A program made the translations under genes and the position numbers. From an uncultured Altererythrobacter sp. (GTDB taxonomy: Bacteria; Pseudomonadota; Alphaproteobacteria; Sphingomonadales; Sphingomonadaceae), in assembly GCA_913055875.1 (NCBI GenBank), contig CAJXJY010000004.1:1-64000 (forward strand): a stretch of DNA of 64,000 nt, read 5' to 3'. This document shows, piece by piece, positions 1 to 10,921 of the stretch. The notes under the pieces are model-generated. The model searched no databases, was not told where the DNA came from, and was given only the letters and a program-made list of their open reading frames with translations. Each line of letters starts with the position of its first letter. Position 1 is the first letter of the stretch.

Positions 1-104
1 GCCGCCATATGCCCGCCCGGGAGTCGGGTGGACGTTTGCGTTCGCTCACCGGGTCAGGTCCGGAAGGAAGCAGCCCAGGTGGATTGCGGCGGGTCGCTCG
101 GCTC
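1..104 (+). ncRNA. ffs: Signal recognition particle RNA (4.5S, small bacterial type), 5' end cut off
   Basis: The apical hairpin signature of 4.5S RNA, GGTCAGGTCCGGAAGGAAGC, is present at about 52-71 and is followed by the usual CAGCC. GCCGC at 1-5 pairs with GCGGC at 86-90. The 3' strand continues to about position 104, so its 5' partner, some 10-15 nt, must lie before the window. A T-rich stretch (CTTTTCATTTTC) follows and probably ends transcription. The RNA binds Ffh and directs signal-bearing ribosomes to the membrane; the receptor gene ftsY lies at 44 kb. The position just upstream of dnaX is a common bacterial arrangement. Confidence 0.93.
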
Positions 105-166
105 CTTTTCATTTTCCCACACCCAGCGGCATGACAAGGCGGGCGCGAGCGCCTACCTAATCCTGC

Positions 167-1960
167 ATGGGTGATTCACCGGATATTCCCGACGACCTTC
201 CTTTGGAAGCCGAAGAGCAGGAGGCGCCGCCGACCGCGGCCGATCTCGAGGCGGCGGGGCAGTCGGCGATGTTCGGCGAGGCGGTGCCTGCAGCAGAGTC
301 GGAGGCCAAGCCGGCACCCGCACCCGCGGCTCCCGAATCCAAGCAGCCCTACCGCGTGCTCGCGCGCAAATACCGGCCGCAGACCTTCTCCGAGCTGATC
401 GGGCAGGAGCCGATGGTCCGCACGCTCGCCAATGCGATCGAGCGCGACCGGCTGGCGCATGCCTTCCTGATGACCGGGGTGCGCGGGGTCGGCAAAACCA
501 GCACCGCGCGGCTGATCGCCAAGGCGCTCAATTGCGTCGGGCCCGACGGCGAGGGCGGGCCGACGATCGACCCGTGCGGCCAGTGCGAACCCTGCCGCGC
601 GATCGCCGAGGGGCGCCATATCGACGTTATCGAGATGGACGCCGCCTCGCATACCGGCGTCGACGACGTGCGCGAGATCATCGAGGCGGTGCGCTACGCC
701 GCGGTCTCGGCACGCTACAAGATCTACATCATCGACGAAGTCCACATGCTGTCGCGCAACGCGTTCAACGCGCTGCTCAAGACGCTCGAGGAGCCGCCCG
801 CGCATGTGAAGTTCCTGTTCGCCACCACCGAGGTCGAGAAGCTGCCGGTGACCGTGCTCAGCCGCACGCAGCGCTTCGACCTGCGCCGCATCCCCAGCGA
901 ACTGCTCGAAAACCATTTCGGCTGGGTGTGCGAGCAGGAGGGCGTCGAGGCGGAGAAGGAAGCGCTGCACATGATCGCCGCCGCCGCCGAGGGCTCGGTG
1001 CGCGACGGGCTGTCGATCCTCGACCAGGCGATCGCGCACGCCGATATGGGCGCGGAAAGCAAGGTTTCGGCGGAGCGGGTGCGCGACATGCTCGGGCTCG
1101 CCGACAAGACCGCGCAGCGGCGGCTATTGGCGGCGATCTTCGAGGGTGACGCGAAGGCGCTGCTCGCCGCGCTCGACGAGCAATATGCACTCGGCGTCGA
1201 GCCGCTTGCGCTGCTGCGCTCGCTGATGGATCTGGCGCATCGGATCACGCTGGCGCAGGTCTCGGGCGCGGAGGCGCAGGCCCCCACGCCCGAAGAGCGC
1301 GAAATCCTCACCGAATGGGCCGGGCGGCTGTCGGCGGCGCAATTGCACCGCTTGTGGCAATTGCTGCTCAAGGGCCACGACGAGGTCAAGGGCGCGCCCG
1401 ATCCGCTGGTCTCGGCGCGGATGGCGCTGCTGCGCATCCTCCACGCCGCCGACCTGCCCGATCCGGGCCGGCTGGCGAAGCGGTTAGAAGAGATGGCGGC
1501 GAACGGCGTGGCGTCCGCCGCCACTGCCGCGCCAGATGGCGGCGGAGGCGACAGTCCCACACCGCCGCCAGCCGCCTCGCTCGGTTGGCAGCAGCTGGTC
1601 GACGCGGTCGAGCGATCGGGCAACCACCTCGCGGTCAGCATCATGCGGTTGCAGGTGCGCGTGGTCGAACTCGGCCCGGAGACGCTGCGCTTTTCGCGCG
1701 ATCCGAAATTCACCGACGATATCGCCCCGCAGCTGCGCGAAGCGCTGCTCGGCGCGACGGGCAGGCGCTGGCAGGTCGAGCAATGCGATACCGACGGCGC
1801 GCCCTCGCTGGTCGAGGTCGAGCAACTCGCGCGCGAAGCCGCCGACGCCGCGATGCGCAAGCACCCGCTGGTCGAGGCGACGCTCGAAGCCTTTCCCGAC
1901 GCCGAATTCGTCGACAAGACCGCATCCCCCAATGGCGACCGCCGTGCGAGCGGGCGCTGA
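167..1960 (+). CDS. dnaX: DNA polymerase III subunit gamma/tau
   Basis: This is the 597-residue clamp-loader ATPase that loads the beta sliding clamp at the replication fork. The core begins at about residue 62 with YRVLARKYRP. A Walker A motif (GVRGVGKTS) lies at 104-112, a four-cysteine zinc module has C123, C137, C140 and C143, and Walker B with the DEVH box is near 188-193. The C-terminal third fits tau domains that contact the polymerase. About 60 acidic and Ala/Pro-rich residues precede the core. ATG at 167 keeps this extension; Met35 is an alternative start. The gene lies between SRP RNA and ybaB, a conserved neighbourhood. Confidence 0.96.
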   Translation: MGDSPDIPDDLPLEAEEQEAPPTAADLEAAGQSAMFGEAVPAAESEAKPAPAPAAPESKQPYRVLARKYRPQTFSELIGQEPMVRTLANAIERDRLAHAFLMTGVRGVGKTSTARLIAKALNCVGPDGEGGPTIDPCGQCEPCRAIAEGRHIDVIEMDAASHTGVDDVREIIEAVRYAAVSARYKIYIIDEVHMLSRNAFNALLKTLEEPPAHVKFLFATTEVEKLPVTVLSRTQRFDLRRIPSELLENHFGWVCEQEGVEAEKEALHMIAAAAEGSVRDGLSILDQAIAHADMGAESKVSAERVRDMLGLADKTAQRRLLAAIFEGDAKALLAALDEQYALGVEPLALLRSLMDLAHRITLAQVSGAEAQAPTPEEREILTEWAGRLSAAQLHRLWQLLLKGHDEVKGAPDPLVSARMALLRILHAADLPDPGRLAKRLEEMAANGVASAATAAPDGGGGDSPTPPPAASLGWQQLVDAVERSGNHLAVSIMRLQVRVVELGPETLRFSRDPKFTDDIAPQLREALLGATGRRWQVEQCDTDGAPSLVEVEQLAREAADAAMRKHPLVEATLEAFPDAEFVDKTASPNGDRRASGR

Positions 1961-1979
1961 CAACCAAGGAACCATTGCC

Positions 1980-2321
1980 ATGCAATCGATGGAAGAAATG
2001 ATGCAGGCCGCGCAGAAGGCGGCGGAGAACATCCAGACGCAGATGAACGAGATGCAGGCCAAGCTCGACGCGCTCGAAGTCGAGGGCAGCGCGGGCGGCG
2101 GGCTGGTCAAGGTCCGCGCAACCGCCAAGGGCCGCATCCTCGGTGTCGCGATCGACGACAGCCTGATGAAGCCGGAGGAAAAGCAGATGGTCGAGGATCT
2201 CGTCACCGCCGCCTTCAACGACGCACGCGACAAGGCCGACCGCGTCTCGGCCGAGGAAATGAAGAAGATCCAGGGCGGGATGGGCCTGCCCGAGGGCTTC
2301 AACCTGCCGGGTATGGGATAG
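1980..2321 (+). CDS. ybaB: YbaB/EbfC family nucleoid-associated protein
   Basis: This is a 113-residue small DNA-binding protein of the YbaB/EbfC family, which acts as a dimer on the nucleoid. An N-terminal Met/Gln-rich helix (MQSMEEMMQAAQ) is followed by the family core containing GGGLVKV and a short Gly/Met-rich tail. An AAGGAA Shine-Dalgarno lies about 9 nt upstream of ATG 1980; Met4 at 1989 is an alternative start. The gene begins 19 bp after dnaX, so the two are probably co-transcribed. The dnaX-ybaB pairing is conserved widely and often continues to recR, but recR does not follow here. The family is clear; its exact cellular role is not established. Confidence 0.92.
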   Translation: MQSMEEMMQAAQKAAENIQTQMNEMQAKLDALEVEGSAGGGLVKVRATAKGRILGVAIDDSLMKPEEKQMVEDLVTAAFNDARDKADRVSAEEMKKIQGGMGLPEGFNLPGMG

Positions 2322-2370
2322 GCGCAAACCGTGCTATCGGTGGCATAAAGCAACCAATGGAGAGACGGCG

Positions 2371-3165
2371 ATGGCCACCGTACTGAACGACAACGCAACC
2401 GGCGACGACGCCGATATCCGTGCGCAGGTGAGCGACGAGGAATGGGCCGTGCGCGTCGATCTCGCCGCCGCCTATCGTCTCGTCGCGCATTACGGCTGGG
2501 ACGATTTGATCTTCACCCATCTCTCCGCGCGCGTGCCCGGCCCAGAGCATCACTTCCTCATCAACCCCTACGACATGATGTTCGAGGAGATCACCGCCTC
2601 GAGCCTGGTCAAGATCGATGTCGACGGACAACCGGTGATCCCGACTGCGCACCCGGTCAATCCGGCCGGCTTCACCATCCATTCGGCGCTGCACATGAAT
2701 TGCGAGGATGCGCATTCGGTGATGCATCTGCACACGCCCGCGGGTCAGGCGGTCAGCGCGATGGAATTCGGGCTGCTCGAACACACGCAGACCGGGATGA
2801 TCGCGCGCCACGACATCGCCTATCACGAGTACGAAGGCATCGCGACCGACCTCGAGGAGCGCGAGCGGCTGGTCGAGGACATGGGCGACAAGCACGCGAT
2901 GATCCTGCGCAATCACGGCACGCTGGCGATCGGCCGGACGGTCGGCGAATGCTTCCTGCGGCTCTATTTCATCGAGCGCGCCTGCGATGCGCAGGTGAAG
3001 ATGCTCTCGGCAGGCCGCGACAACCTCAACAACCCGCCGCAGGGCACGCCCGAGAAGGTCCAGTCGCAGACCCCGCCGGGCGGGATCGGCATGGTCGCCA
3101 ACGGGCTGGCGTGGCCGGCGCTGCTGAGGAAGCTCGACCGGATCGATCCGGGGTTCCGCGACTGA
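2371..3165 (+). CDS. Class II aldolase/adducin family protein
   Basis: This 264-residue protein has the class II aldolase/adducin fold. A histidine pair in HLHTPAG near residue 116 and a later histidine in RNHGTLAIG are the likely zinc ligands. Relatives include L-fuculose-phosphate and ribulose-phosphate 4-epimerase type enzymes, but the longer sphingomonad-type members have no proven substrate and no sugar pathway genes are adjacent. GGAGAG precedes ATG 2371 at good spacing. The stop overlaps the likely start of the following lipoprotein gene, which suggests co-transcription. The family is confident; the substrate is unknown. Confidence 0.85.
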   Translation: MATVLNDNATGDDADIRAQVSDEEWAVRVDLAAAYRLVAHYGWDDLIFTHLSARVPGPEHHFLINPYDMMFEEITASSLVKIDVDGQPVIPTAHPVNPAGFTIHSALHMNCEDAHSVMHLHTPAGQAVSAMEFGLLEHTQTGMIARHDIAYHEYEGIATDLEERERLVEDMGDKHAMILRNHGTLAIGRTVGECFLRLYFIERACDAQVKMLSAGRDNLNNPPQGTPEKVQSQTPPGGIGMVANGLAWPALLRKLDRIDPGFRD

Positions 3166-3650
3166 ACCGCGCGCGACCTCTCGCCGCGGCGATTGTCGCG
3201 GCGCTGTCGGTCACCCTGACCGGCTGTGCAGCTGCGGCGGAGACCTGCGAGCCGCTCGATGTCTATCCCGACCTCTCGACCGTCGAGAGGCTGCAATCGG
3301 CCGATCTCGACCTGGACGGCGACGGGATCGACGAACGGGTGCTGCGTCCGGCGGGCGGCGGTTGGTGCGGTTCGGGCGGCTGCACGATGTTCGTGGCAAA
3401 AGTCCGTGGCGAGCAGATCGAGGTGATCTCTCGAACGACCATCACGGCGCTCCCGATACGAGTATTGGAAACCCGGACCAATGGCTGGCGCGATCTCGCG
3501 GTCACACAGTACTTTGTCGGCAAGCCTCCGGAACTGAAACGCCTCCAATTCGACGGCTGCCGCTATCCGCTCAACCCGAGCATGCCTCCGACGACCCCTG
3601 TTCCGCCCGATTCGGGCGAGGCCATTCTCGACCAGCCGCAGGCCGGCTAG
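3162..3650 (+). CDS. Putative lipoprotein with Asp-rich repeat, unknown function
   Basis: The reading frame encodes a lipoprotein-type leader (RARPLAAAIVAALSVTLTGC) with an LTGC lipobox, followed by about 140 residues. The start is uncertain. CTG at 3162 overlaps the aldolase stop and would give a normal-length leader; GTG at 3111 in the same frame would add 17 residues. The mature part holds LDLDGDGID, which resembles the calcium-loop motifs of FG-GAP or dockerin-like repeats. It also holds cysteines in CGSGGC that may pair. The C-terminus is Pro-rich. I do not recognise a named family. The protein is predicted to be anchored in the envelope. Confidence 0.6.
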   Translation: MNRARPLAAAIVAALSVTLTGCAAAAETCEPLDVYPDLSTVERLQSADLDLDGDGIDERVLRPAGGGWCGSGGCTMFVAKVRGEQIEVISRTTITALPIRVLETRTNGWRDLAVTQYFVGKPPELKRLQFDGCRYPLNPSMPPTTPVPPDSGEAILDQPQAG

Positions 3651-4047
3651 TGCGTGCTCGGCTTACCTAGACCCGTTCGTCCTAAGCCTGTCGAAGGACG
3701 CTGGCGGAGCGCTGAGGTCCTTCGACAGGCTCAGGACGAACGGACCTTGTTTCAACACCAACTGATCGCGTTCCGATCACGAACCATTTTCCTACATGGT
3801 CTGAAGCTGCGATGATCGCGCCCATGCCGCGAATCCAACAACCTCCGCCGCGTCGCCCGTGCAGCCCGACCTTCCGCAGGCCGGCCATGGATGTGTTTGA
3901 TCAACCAACTCGGAAAGTCACACTCGAAATCCACACATCGCCGCAGGAGTCTGTCACATGTGTCAACACCCCCGCCGTCCAGCCGCGTCCACAACTTCGC
4001 CGCGCCGCGCTGTTGCAGTGCGATAGGCGACTTCCCATATCCGCGCC
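3651..4047. other. 397-bp intergenic region upstream of lon
   Basis: This stretch holds one palindromic repeat (3673-3743) followed by about 300 bp with no convincing gene. It must contain the lon promoter. A weak heat-shock-like match exists just before the start codon (GTTGCA at 4012, CCCATAT at 4033), but it would leave almost no leader, so I do not call it. No clear Shine-Dalgarno precedes the lon ATG. Confidence 0.6.
3673..3743. repeat. Palindromic intergenic repeat, CCTGTCGAAGGAC family
   Basis: The left arm (CCGTTCGTCCTAAGCCTGTC followed by GAAGGAC) is the near-perfect reverse complement of the right arm ending at 3743, separated by an 18-nt loop region. The same arm sequence recurs at 43978-44053 and 63072-63205. 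It is a REP-like element of the kind common in sphingomonad genomes. Confidence 0.9.
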
Positions 4048-6438
<2,391 letters not shown>

Positions 6439-6580
6439 CCCGTGCTGCACCGCAGCGACTCGGGTCGAAGCGGTCGAGACTGGATGCGCGATGTGTCATC
6501 GCGATTACGCCGCGTGGCGCTCGGTTCGCCGCAATTCGCCGGGATTTGCGCTCAATAGGCCCGATTCACCCGATTTGGCT

Positions 6581-6609
6581 TTGACAGTACCGACAAAATT
6601 GCGTTCAAC
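6581..6609 (+). promoter_or_regulatory. Possible sigma70-type promoter for the HU gene
   Basis: A perfect TTGACA at 6581-6586 lies 92 bp upstream of the HU start codon. The hexamer 17 bp further on (TTCAAC, 6604-6609) is a poor -10 match, so this is only a candidate. The 239-bp gap between lon and the HU gene contains nothing else clear. Confidence 0.35.
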
Positions 6610-6677
6610 TCCATTCCCTTCGCGGTGACGATTCACCGGCGCGAACAATCTATACGAGAGCGAGGGGGGTTCCCAGG

Positions 6678-6950
6678 ATGAACAAGAACGACCTGATCGG
6701 TGCGGTAGCCGACGCCAGCGGCCTGACCAAGAGCGATGCGTCGAGCGCCGTCGAGGCGGTGTTCGATACGATCACGACGTCATTGTCGAAGGGCGACGAA
6801 GTACGGCTGGTCGGGTTCGGCACTTTTGCCGTCGCCAAGCGCAAGGCTTCGATGGGCCGCAATCCGCGGACCGGCGAACCGATGCCGATCAAGGCCTCGA
6901 ACCAGCCCAAGTTCAAGGCCGGCAAGGGGCTCAAGGACGCCGTCAACTGA
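6678..6950 (+). CDS. hupB: DNA-binding protein HU
   Basis: This 90-residue histone-like protein dimerises, bends DNA and compacts the nucleoid. The family signature around GFGTFAV...R...GRNPRTGEP is intact, including the proline at the tip of the DNA-binding arm (NPRTG). The start MNKNDLIGAVA is standard. A G-rich Shine-Dalgarno (GAGGGGGG) lies just upstream. It follows lon but has its own 239-bp upstream region. The hup label is confident at family level; the hupB suffix rests on the lon linkage. Confidence 0.95.
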   Translation: MNKNDLIGAVADASGLTKSDASSAVEAVFDTITTSLSKGDEVRLVGFGTFAVAKRKASMGRNPRTGEPMPIKASNQPKFKAGKGLKDAVN

Positions 6951-6992
6951 CGGTTCGGGGGATGGCGGCGCAGACCGGTTGCGCCGCGGGAT

Positions 6993-7028
6993 AGCGCTGC
7001 GACTGCCTCTGGCGGTCGCGGCGCTTTC
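6993..7028 (+). terminator. Hairpin terminator after the HU gene
   Basis: A 15-bp stem with two G-T wobbles (6993-7007 with 7011-7025) closes a three-base loop and is followed by TTCGT. A shorter perfect 8-bp hairpin lies just before it at 6965-6987. They sit between the HU gene and the convergent lipoprotein gene, where termination is expected. The T-tract is short. Confidence 0.55.
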
Positions 7029-7042
7029 GTATGCGGTCGGCG

Positions 7043-7855
7043 CTAGAGCTGTATCAGCGTTTCGGGTGCTTCGGTCGTCGCCGGCAGGATGCGCCAGGTC
7101 AGTACGCGGCGACCACCCTCCGTAGCCGGACCCTCTTCGGTGTTGTTGGTCAGAATCTCGCCGTCGGTCCGGACCGTGAAGGTTCCGTCCAGCGTGACCA
7201 TGCGGGGCAGTTCTTCGCCTTTCTCGCGGCTCTCGTCCCCCAGCGCGGCCAGCGCGCCCATGGCCCCCATATTGCCGCTGTTGGGATCGGTGCGGAAACC
7301 GCTTGCCTGAACGCGGACCTTCCCCTCGCGGCGCACGGTCATGACGACGAAGGGAGTGAGCATCGGTGTGTCTTCGACGACGGGGAAGACGAAATTGCGA
7401 TCCGCCTGCCCATCGATCGCCACGTCGACCTCGAAAATGCCGTTGCCGACATGCTCGACCGCATTCCAGCCCTTCATCCTGCGCAATTGCGCCAGAAAGC
7501 GCTCGATCGTCTCGGGATCGGAGGCGTCCATTCCCGGTGTCAAAGCGCTGAACATCTGCAACATCTGCTCGTTCTCGCGCTTGTCGGCTTCTTCCTGCTC
7601 GGCCGCCTCTTGGGGCGAGCAATCCCGGGCTTCGCCTTCGTCGTCGAAACATTCGGGGATGAAATCGGCCTCGCTCGCCGCGGCGGCGGTTTTCATGAGG
7701 CTAGACATCCCCACCGCCTGGATTTCGCCCCGGTAGGAAAAGGCGAACGTGCCGTCGCGCAGCAATGTCAGCTCCGACACGAACTTGCCCGGCTGCAGCA
7801 GGCAACCGGTCAGCAGCAGCGGCGCAGCAATTACGAACAACAGGCGTTTCAGCAT
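7043..7855 (-). CDS. Lipoprotein of unknown function
   Basis: This 270-residue protein opens with a lipoprotein signal peptide (MLKRLLFVIAAPLLLTGC), so the mature protein starts at Cys18. The start at 7855 follows a strong AAGGGGGAA Shine-Dalgarno. The mature region has a beta-rich beginning (FVSELTLLRDGTFAFSYRGE), an acidic Cys-containing stretch (PECFDDEGEARDC) and a Glu/Gln-rich helix. I do not recognise the family. It is convergent with the HU gene and 19 bp downstream of rlmB in the same orientation, so the two may share a transcript. Anchoring in the envelope is inferred from the lipobox. Confidence 0.75.
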   Translation of the reverse strand: MLKRLLFVIAAPLLLTGCLLQPGKFVSELTLLRDGTFAFSYRGEIQAVGMSSLMKTAAAASEADFIPECFDDEGEARDCSPQEAAEQEEADKRENEQMLQMFSALTPGMDASDPETIERFLAQLRRMKGWNAVEHVGNGIFEVDVAIDGQADRNFVFPVVEDTPMLTPFVVMTVRREGKVRVQASGFRTDPNSGNMGAMGALAALGDESREKGEELPRMVTLDGTFTVRTDGEILTNNTEEGPATEGGRRVLTWRILPATTEAPETLIQL

Positions 7856-7874
7856 GGCATTCCCCCTTCTCGCA

Positions 7875-8666
7875 TCATCGGCGCGTCGCGACGGCATATA
7901 ACGCAATCGCAGCGGCATTGGACACGTTGAGGCTTTCCATCGCGTTACCGATCGGCAACCGCGCGAGAGCGTCGCAGTGCTCCTCGACATTGTGCCGCAT
8001 TCCCTCTCCCTCGGCGCCGAGTACCAGTGCGACCGGCCGCTCGGGCAGCGCCTCGGCGAGCGTTGCTTCCGCCTCGCCGGTCAGGCCGATACGCCAGTAG
8101 CCGGCCTCGGCGATCCGTTCGAGCGCGCGCGCCAGATTGACCACACGCACCCACGGCACCTTCTCCAGCGCACCCGAGGCGGATTTGGCGACCACCCCCG
8201 ATTCGGGCGGTGCATGGCGGTCCTGCGTCACCAGCGCGGCGGCATCGAATGCTGCTGCGGATCTCAGAATGGCGCCGAGATTGTGCGGATCGGTCACTTG
8301 GTCGAGCACCACGATCGGGCGCACGGCGACGCCGCCGAGCACGTCGTCGATATGAAGGTCATCGAGCTGCGCGCATTCGAGCACCAGCCCCTGGTGGGGG
8401 GCATCGCGGGCGACGAGGCGGGCGAGATCCTGGACATCGGCATATTCGACCGGAAAGTCGGGCGGCAGTTCGCCGTCCAGCGACGCCACGCCTTCGCGGG
8501 TCGCCCACAGCTTGCGGTGCACGCGGTCGGGATTGAGCAATGCCGCCTCGACCGCATGGCGGCCCCACAGGCGAACGTTGCCGCTGCTCGCGCGCCCGCT
8601 GCCGCGCCCGCCCTTCATCCGCCCGGCACGTCCGCGCAGCGCCCGTTTGCGCTCTTTCTGGGCCAT
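7875..8666 (-). CDS. rlmB: 23S rRNA (guanosine-2'-O-)-methyltransferase RlmB (TrmH/SpoU family)
   Basis: This SpoU-family methyltransferase is predicted to methylate the ribose of G2251 in 23S rRNA. It has a basic Arg/Gly-rich N-terminal tail, a substrate-binding region with LWGRHAVEAAL, and the knotted catalytic domain. The catalytic domain holds motif 1 (LDQVTDPHNLGAILRSA), motif 2 (LVLGAEGEGM) and motif 3 (SLNVSNAAAIALY). I chose ATG 8666 because GGGAG lies at good spacing before it; an upstream ATG at 8681 has its purine run too close. RlmB is more likely than other family members because of length and motif 1, but a tRNA target cannot be excluded. Confidence 0.88.
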   Translation of the reverse strand: MAQKERKRALRGRAGRMKGGRGSGRASSGNVRLWGRHAVEAALLNPDRVHRKLWATREGVASLDGELPPDFPVEYADVQDLARLVARDAPHQGLVLECAQLDDLHIDDVLGGVAVRPIVVLDQVTDPHNLGAILRSAAAFDAAALVTQDRHAPPESGVVAKSASGALEKVPWVRVVNLARALERIAEAGYWRIGLTGEAEATLAEALPERPVALVLGAEGEGMRHNVEEHCDALARLPIGNAMESLNVSNAAAIALYAVATRR

Positions 8667-8804
8667 TGCCGCTCCCTGCATTCCCTCTGGCGACGCGCCA
8701 TGCCAGCGCGCCCATTGACACGCAAGCGCCGCTTCGCCAAAGGGGCGCCTCTCGGCAAGCGGGCCGCGTTGGACGACCGCTTTATCCCCGCAGGCAAGAG
8801 ATGT

Positions 8805-8890
8805 GGACAGGTGGCCGAGTGGTTAAAGGCAGCAGACTGTAAATCTGCCCGCGCAAGCGTACGCTGGTTCGAATCCAGCCCTGTCCACCA
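8805..8890 (+). tRNA. tRNA-Tyr (anticodon GTA)
   Basis: This is an 86-nt class II tRNA. The acceptor stem GGACAGG (8805-8811) pairs with CCTGTCC (8880-8886), followed by discriminator A and an encoded CCA (8888-8890). The anticodon GTA is at 8839-8841 in the loop CTGTAAA. The long variable arm is typical of bacterial tRNA-Tyr. TTCGAATC marks the T loop. Confidence 0.97.
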
Positions 8891-8947
8891 CTCTTGCCAG
8901 GCTTGCCGCTTGCTGCATGAGGCCGGGCTGCCGGATTCCCCGAACGA

Positions 8948-10786
8948 TCAGTCGAGCGGAATGATCAGCACACCGTAAACTCCGGTGTATCCGACGTCGG
9001 CGCCGATGCCGGAGTAACGGATCGAGATCGACCCGTTGACGCCGCCTTCGAAGACCGCGCCGATATTGGCCGAGACGGCCCCGTAGAATTCGGGTGTCTC
9101 GACGAGCCGCGAATTGATCGTGCCGAACTCGTCGGCGGGGTCGAAATTCCACACCCCGTCCGCGCCGATCGACAGCAGCCAGACCGTGCCGTCGTCATCG
9201 CCCTCGGAACGGACGGCAGGATCGCGCTGCTCGTCGTCATCGTCGCCCGCGCCGAGGATGACGCCGAAACGCGGACCAAACGTCAGCCGTCCCTGGTCGA
9301 TATCGGCACCGGGGACCTGCACGCCATCGGACCGCTGATAGGTATCGCGGTCGGCGAATACGTAGCTCAGCGAAGTGTTCGGCTCGATATAGAACAGCGT
9401 GTCGCTGCTACCCCCCGCCAGTGTGAAGCGGCGCGACAGGCGCGCCCCGAGCGTGGCGATATCGACGTCGAACGATCCGTCCACGCTGCTCGTTCCGTCG
9501 GACAGGGTGAGGTCGGCATCGTTCTTCTGATAGGCGGCCATCGGAGTCAGGATGGCTCCTCCGGGCAGCAGGATGTCGGCCCAGGCGGCCAGGCCGATAC
9601 CCTTCGAATCGGTCTTGACGCTGCCGTCGTCGCGCTCGGCATCGCTGCCGCGATAGCGCAGCTTCGCTCCGATCAGCACCCGCTCGCTGACGCGATAGCT
9701 GGCGCCGAGATCGGCGGCGAAACCCGTTCCGTCGCCACCGACACCGCTGCGGCGGTCGTCGGAAAACACCAGCCGCCCCTCGAGCCAGACATCGAAATCC
9801 TCGTCGCCGAGAAGACCGGGGAGCGCAGAGGGGTTGCCGTCGCAACCCGGAGTGAGCGCTGCGACCCTGCGCGCGCGCCGGATACCCGACAGCGAACCGG
9901 ACAGCCGCAGGATCGGTCGCTGCCGGGCGGTCTCGAGCGCGGACCAGTAGCTCGGCATGGTCGATTCGGGCCTGATATCCGCCCCGTTCGCAAGCTGCGG
10001 CACGACCGGCGACGCGAGTCGCCTTCTGGTACAGCCGAGCGCGGCAATGGTGTAGAGATTGTCGTTCGTCCGGCGCAGCCAGTCCTGGATGCCTGCGTGC
10101 TGTATCTGATCGACAAGAATGCCGTTGCTCTCCCCGATAGACGCTTCGAGTGGGATACTCGGCGTTGGCGTAGGGGTCGGAGTCGGAGTGGGTGTGGGTG
10201 TTGGCGTCGGAGTCGGAGTCGGAGTCGGTGTCGGAGTCGGAGTCGGAGTGGGTGTGGGTGTGGGTGTTGGCGTCGGAGTAGGCGTAGGCGTAGGCGTAGG
10301 TGTCGGAGTGGGGGTTGGTGTCGGTGTGGGCGTGGGAGTCCCGCCGCCTCCGTCTTCGGTGCATGAGATCGAAGCCGAGACGGTACCACCGGACGGATTG
10401 TTGATATCGAAATCGATCGTACCCGAAGAACTGCCGCCGCTCGATGCAGCGAGGCGGAAGTTGATCGTTGCCGACCCGGTGACGCGCTCGGCCAGATCGA
10501 GAAAATACACGTCGATCACCGTGTCGCTCGGCGCAGTGATCTGGACCGTGATCGTATCGCCTTCGTTGACCATGATCGGATCCGAAGAAATGAAGTCGCT
10601 CGTCCGGGTCGTGCTGATCATGTCCGAATAGGCCGAGCAACTGGCCGGGCTCGACTGCGCGCTGGCCGGAGCAAGCGGAACGAGGCTCAGACCGTGCGCC
10701 CCGACCGCGAAAGCCGCGGCGGTCCCCATCCAGAAACGCCTGCGGTTGCGGCGTGTGCGTGCTTGCGTCCGGTGAAAATCGGCCAT
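8948..10786 (-). CDS. Outer-membrane beta-barrel protein with Thr-Pro repeat linker (autotransporter-like)
   Basis: The protein has four parts. A basic leader and signal peptide ([17 protein letters not shown], ending ASA-QS) comes first. Next is a beta-rich secreted domain of about 100 residues with one Cys near each end (CSAYSDM and SISCTED). Then comes an uninterrupted (Thr-Pro)x30 linker, then a region of about 350 residues whose last part has alternating amphipathic strands, like an autotransporter or OmpA-type barrel. The final residues are [11 protein letters not shown] rather than the usual terminal Phe. ATG 10786 follows GGGGGATAGAAGAG. The passenger function is unknown. The adjacent two-component pair may regulate it. 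Confidence 0.75.
   Translation of the reverse strand: MADFHRTQARTRRNRRRFWMGTAAAFAVGAHGLSLVPLAPASAQSSPASCSAYSDMISTTRTSDFISSDPIMVNEGDTITVQITAPSDTVIDVYFLDLAERVTGSATINFRLAASSGGSSSGTIDFDINNPSGGTVSASISCTEDGGGGTPTPTPTPTPTPTPTPTPTPTPTPTPTPTPTPTPTPTPTPTPTPTPTPTPTPTPTPTPTPSIPLEASIGESNGILVDQIQHAGIQDWLRRTNDNLYTIAALGCTRRRLASPVVPQLANGADIRPESTMPSYWSALETARQRPILRLSGSLSGIRRARRVAALTPGCDGNPSALPGLLGDEDFDVWLEGRLVFSDDRRSGVGGDGTGFAADLGASYRVSERVLIGAKLRYRGSDAERDDGSVKTDSKGIGLAAWADILLPGGAILTPMAAYQKNDADLTLSDGTSSVDGSFDVDIATLGARLSRRFTLAGGSSDTLFYIEPNTSLSYVFADRDTYQRSDGVQVPGADIDQGRLTFGPRFGVILGAGDDDDEQRDPAVRSEGDDDGTVWLLSIGADGVWNFDPADEFGTINSRLVETPEFYGAVSANIGAVFEGGVNGSISIRYSGIGADVGYTGVYGVLIIPLD
10160..10339 (-). repeat. Tandem 6-bp repeat encoding (Thr-Pro)x30
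   Basis: Thirty consecutive ACN-CCN hexamers lie inside the outer-membrane protein gene. Third positions vary between units (GGAGTC, GGTGTT, GGCGTC, GGCGTA on the plus strand). Because the unit is 6 bp, slippage changes linker length without shifting the frame. Confidence 0.95.
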
Positions 10787-10905
10787 CTCTTCTATCCCCC
10801 ACTTGCACGCCGGTGTCCCCGGCGTTCGCATGCGGTGGGCTTACGCCGCGCTGCGGGATGAGAGGAATTGGGGAATAGGGCCCCTTCGGGCCCGGCCGGA
10901 GTGCC

Positions 10906-10921
10906 AAAGTACTAGTACTTT
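10906..10921. promoter_or_regulatory. Perfect 16-bp palindrome at the end of the response-regulator gene
   Basis: AAAGTACTAGTACTTT is a perfect palindrome that includes the stop codon of the response regulator (10912-10914). It lies about 120 bp upstream of the outer-membrane protein start. It could be an operator for that gene or a short transcription-ending hairpin. A GGGCCC-CTTC-GGGCCC hairpin lies nearby at about 10879-10894. Confidence 0.35.

Noticed and set aside
4012-4039. Heat-shock-like promoter immediately before lon
   Set aside because: The -10-like element ends only 8 bp before the start codon and the spacing is 15 bp, so it would give an almost leaderless message with a poor match.
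9408-10907. Frame with Ser-Asp/Thr-His repeats opposite the Thr-Pro linker frame
   Set aside because: It is the +1 reading of the same hexamer repeat. The chosen frame has a signal peptide, beta domain and barrel.
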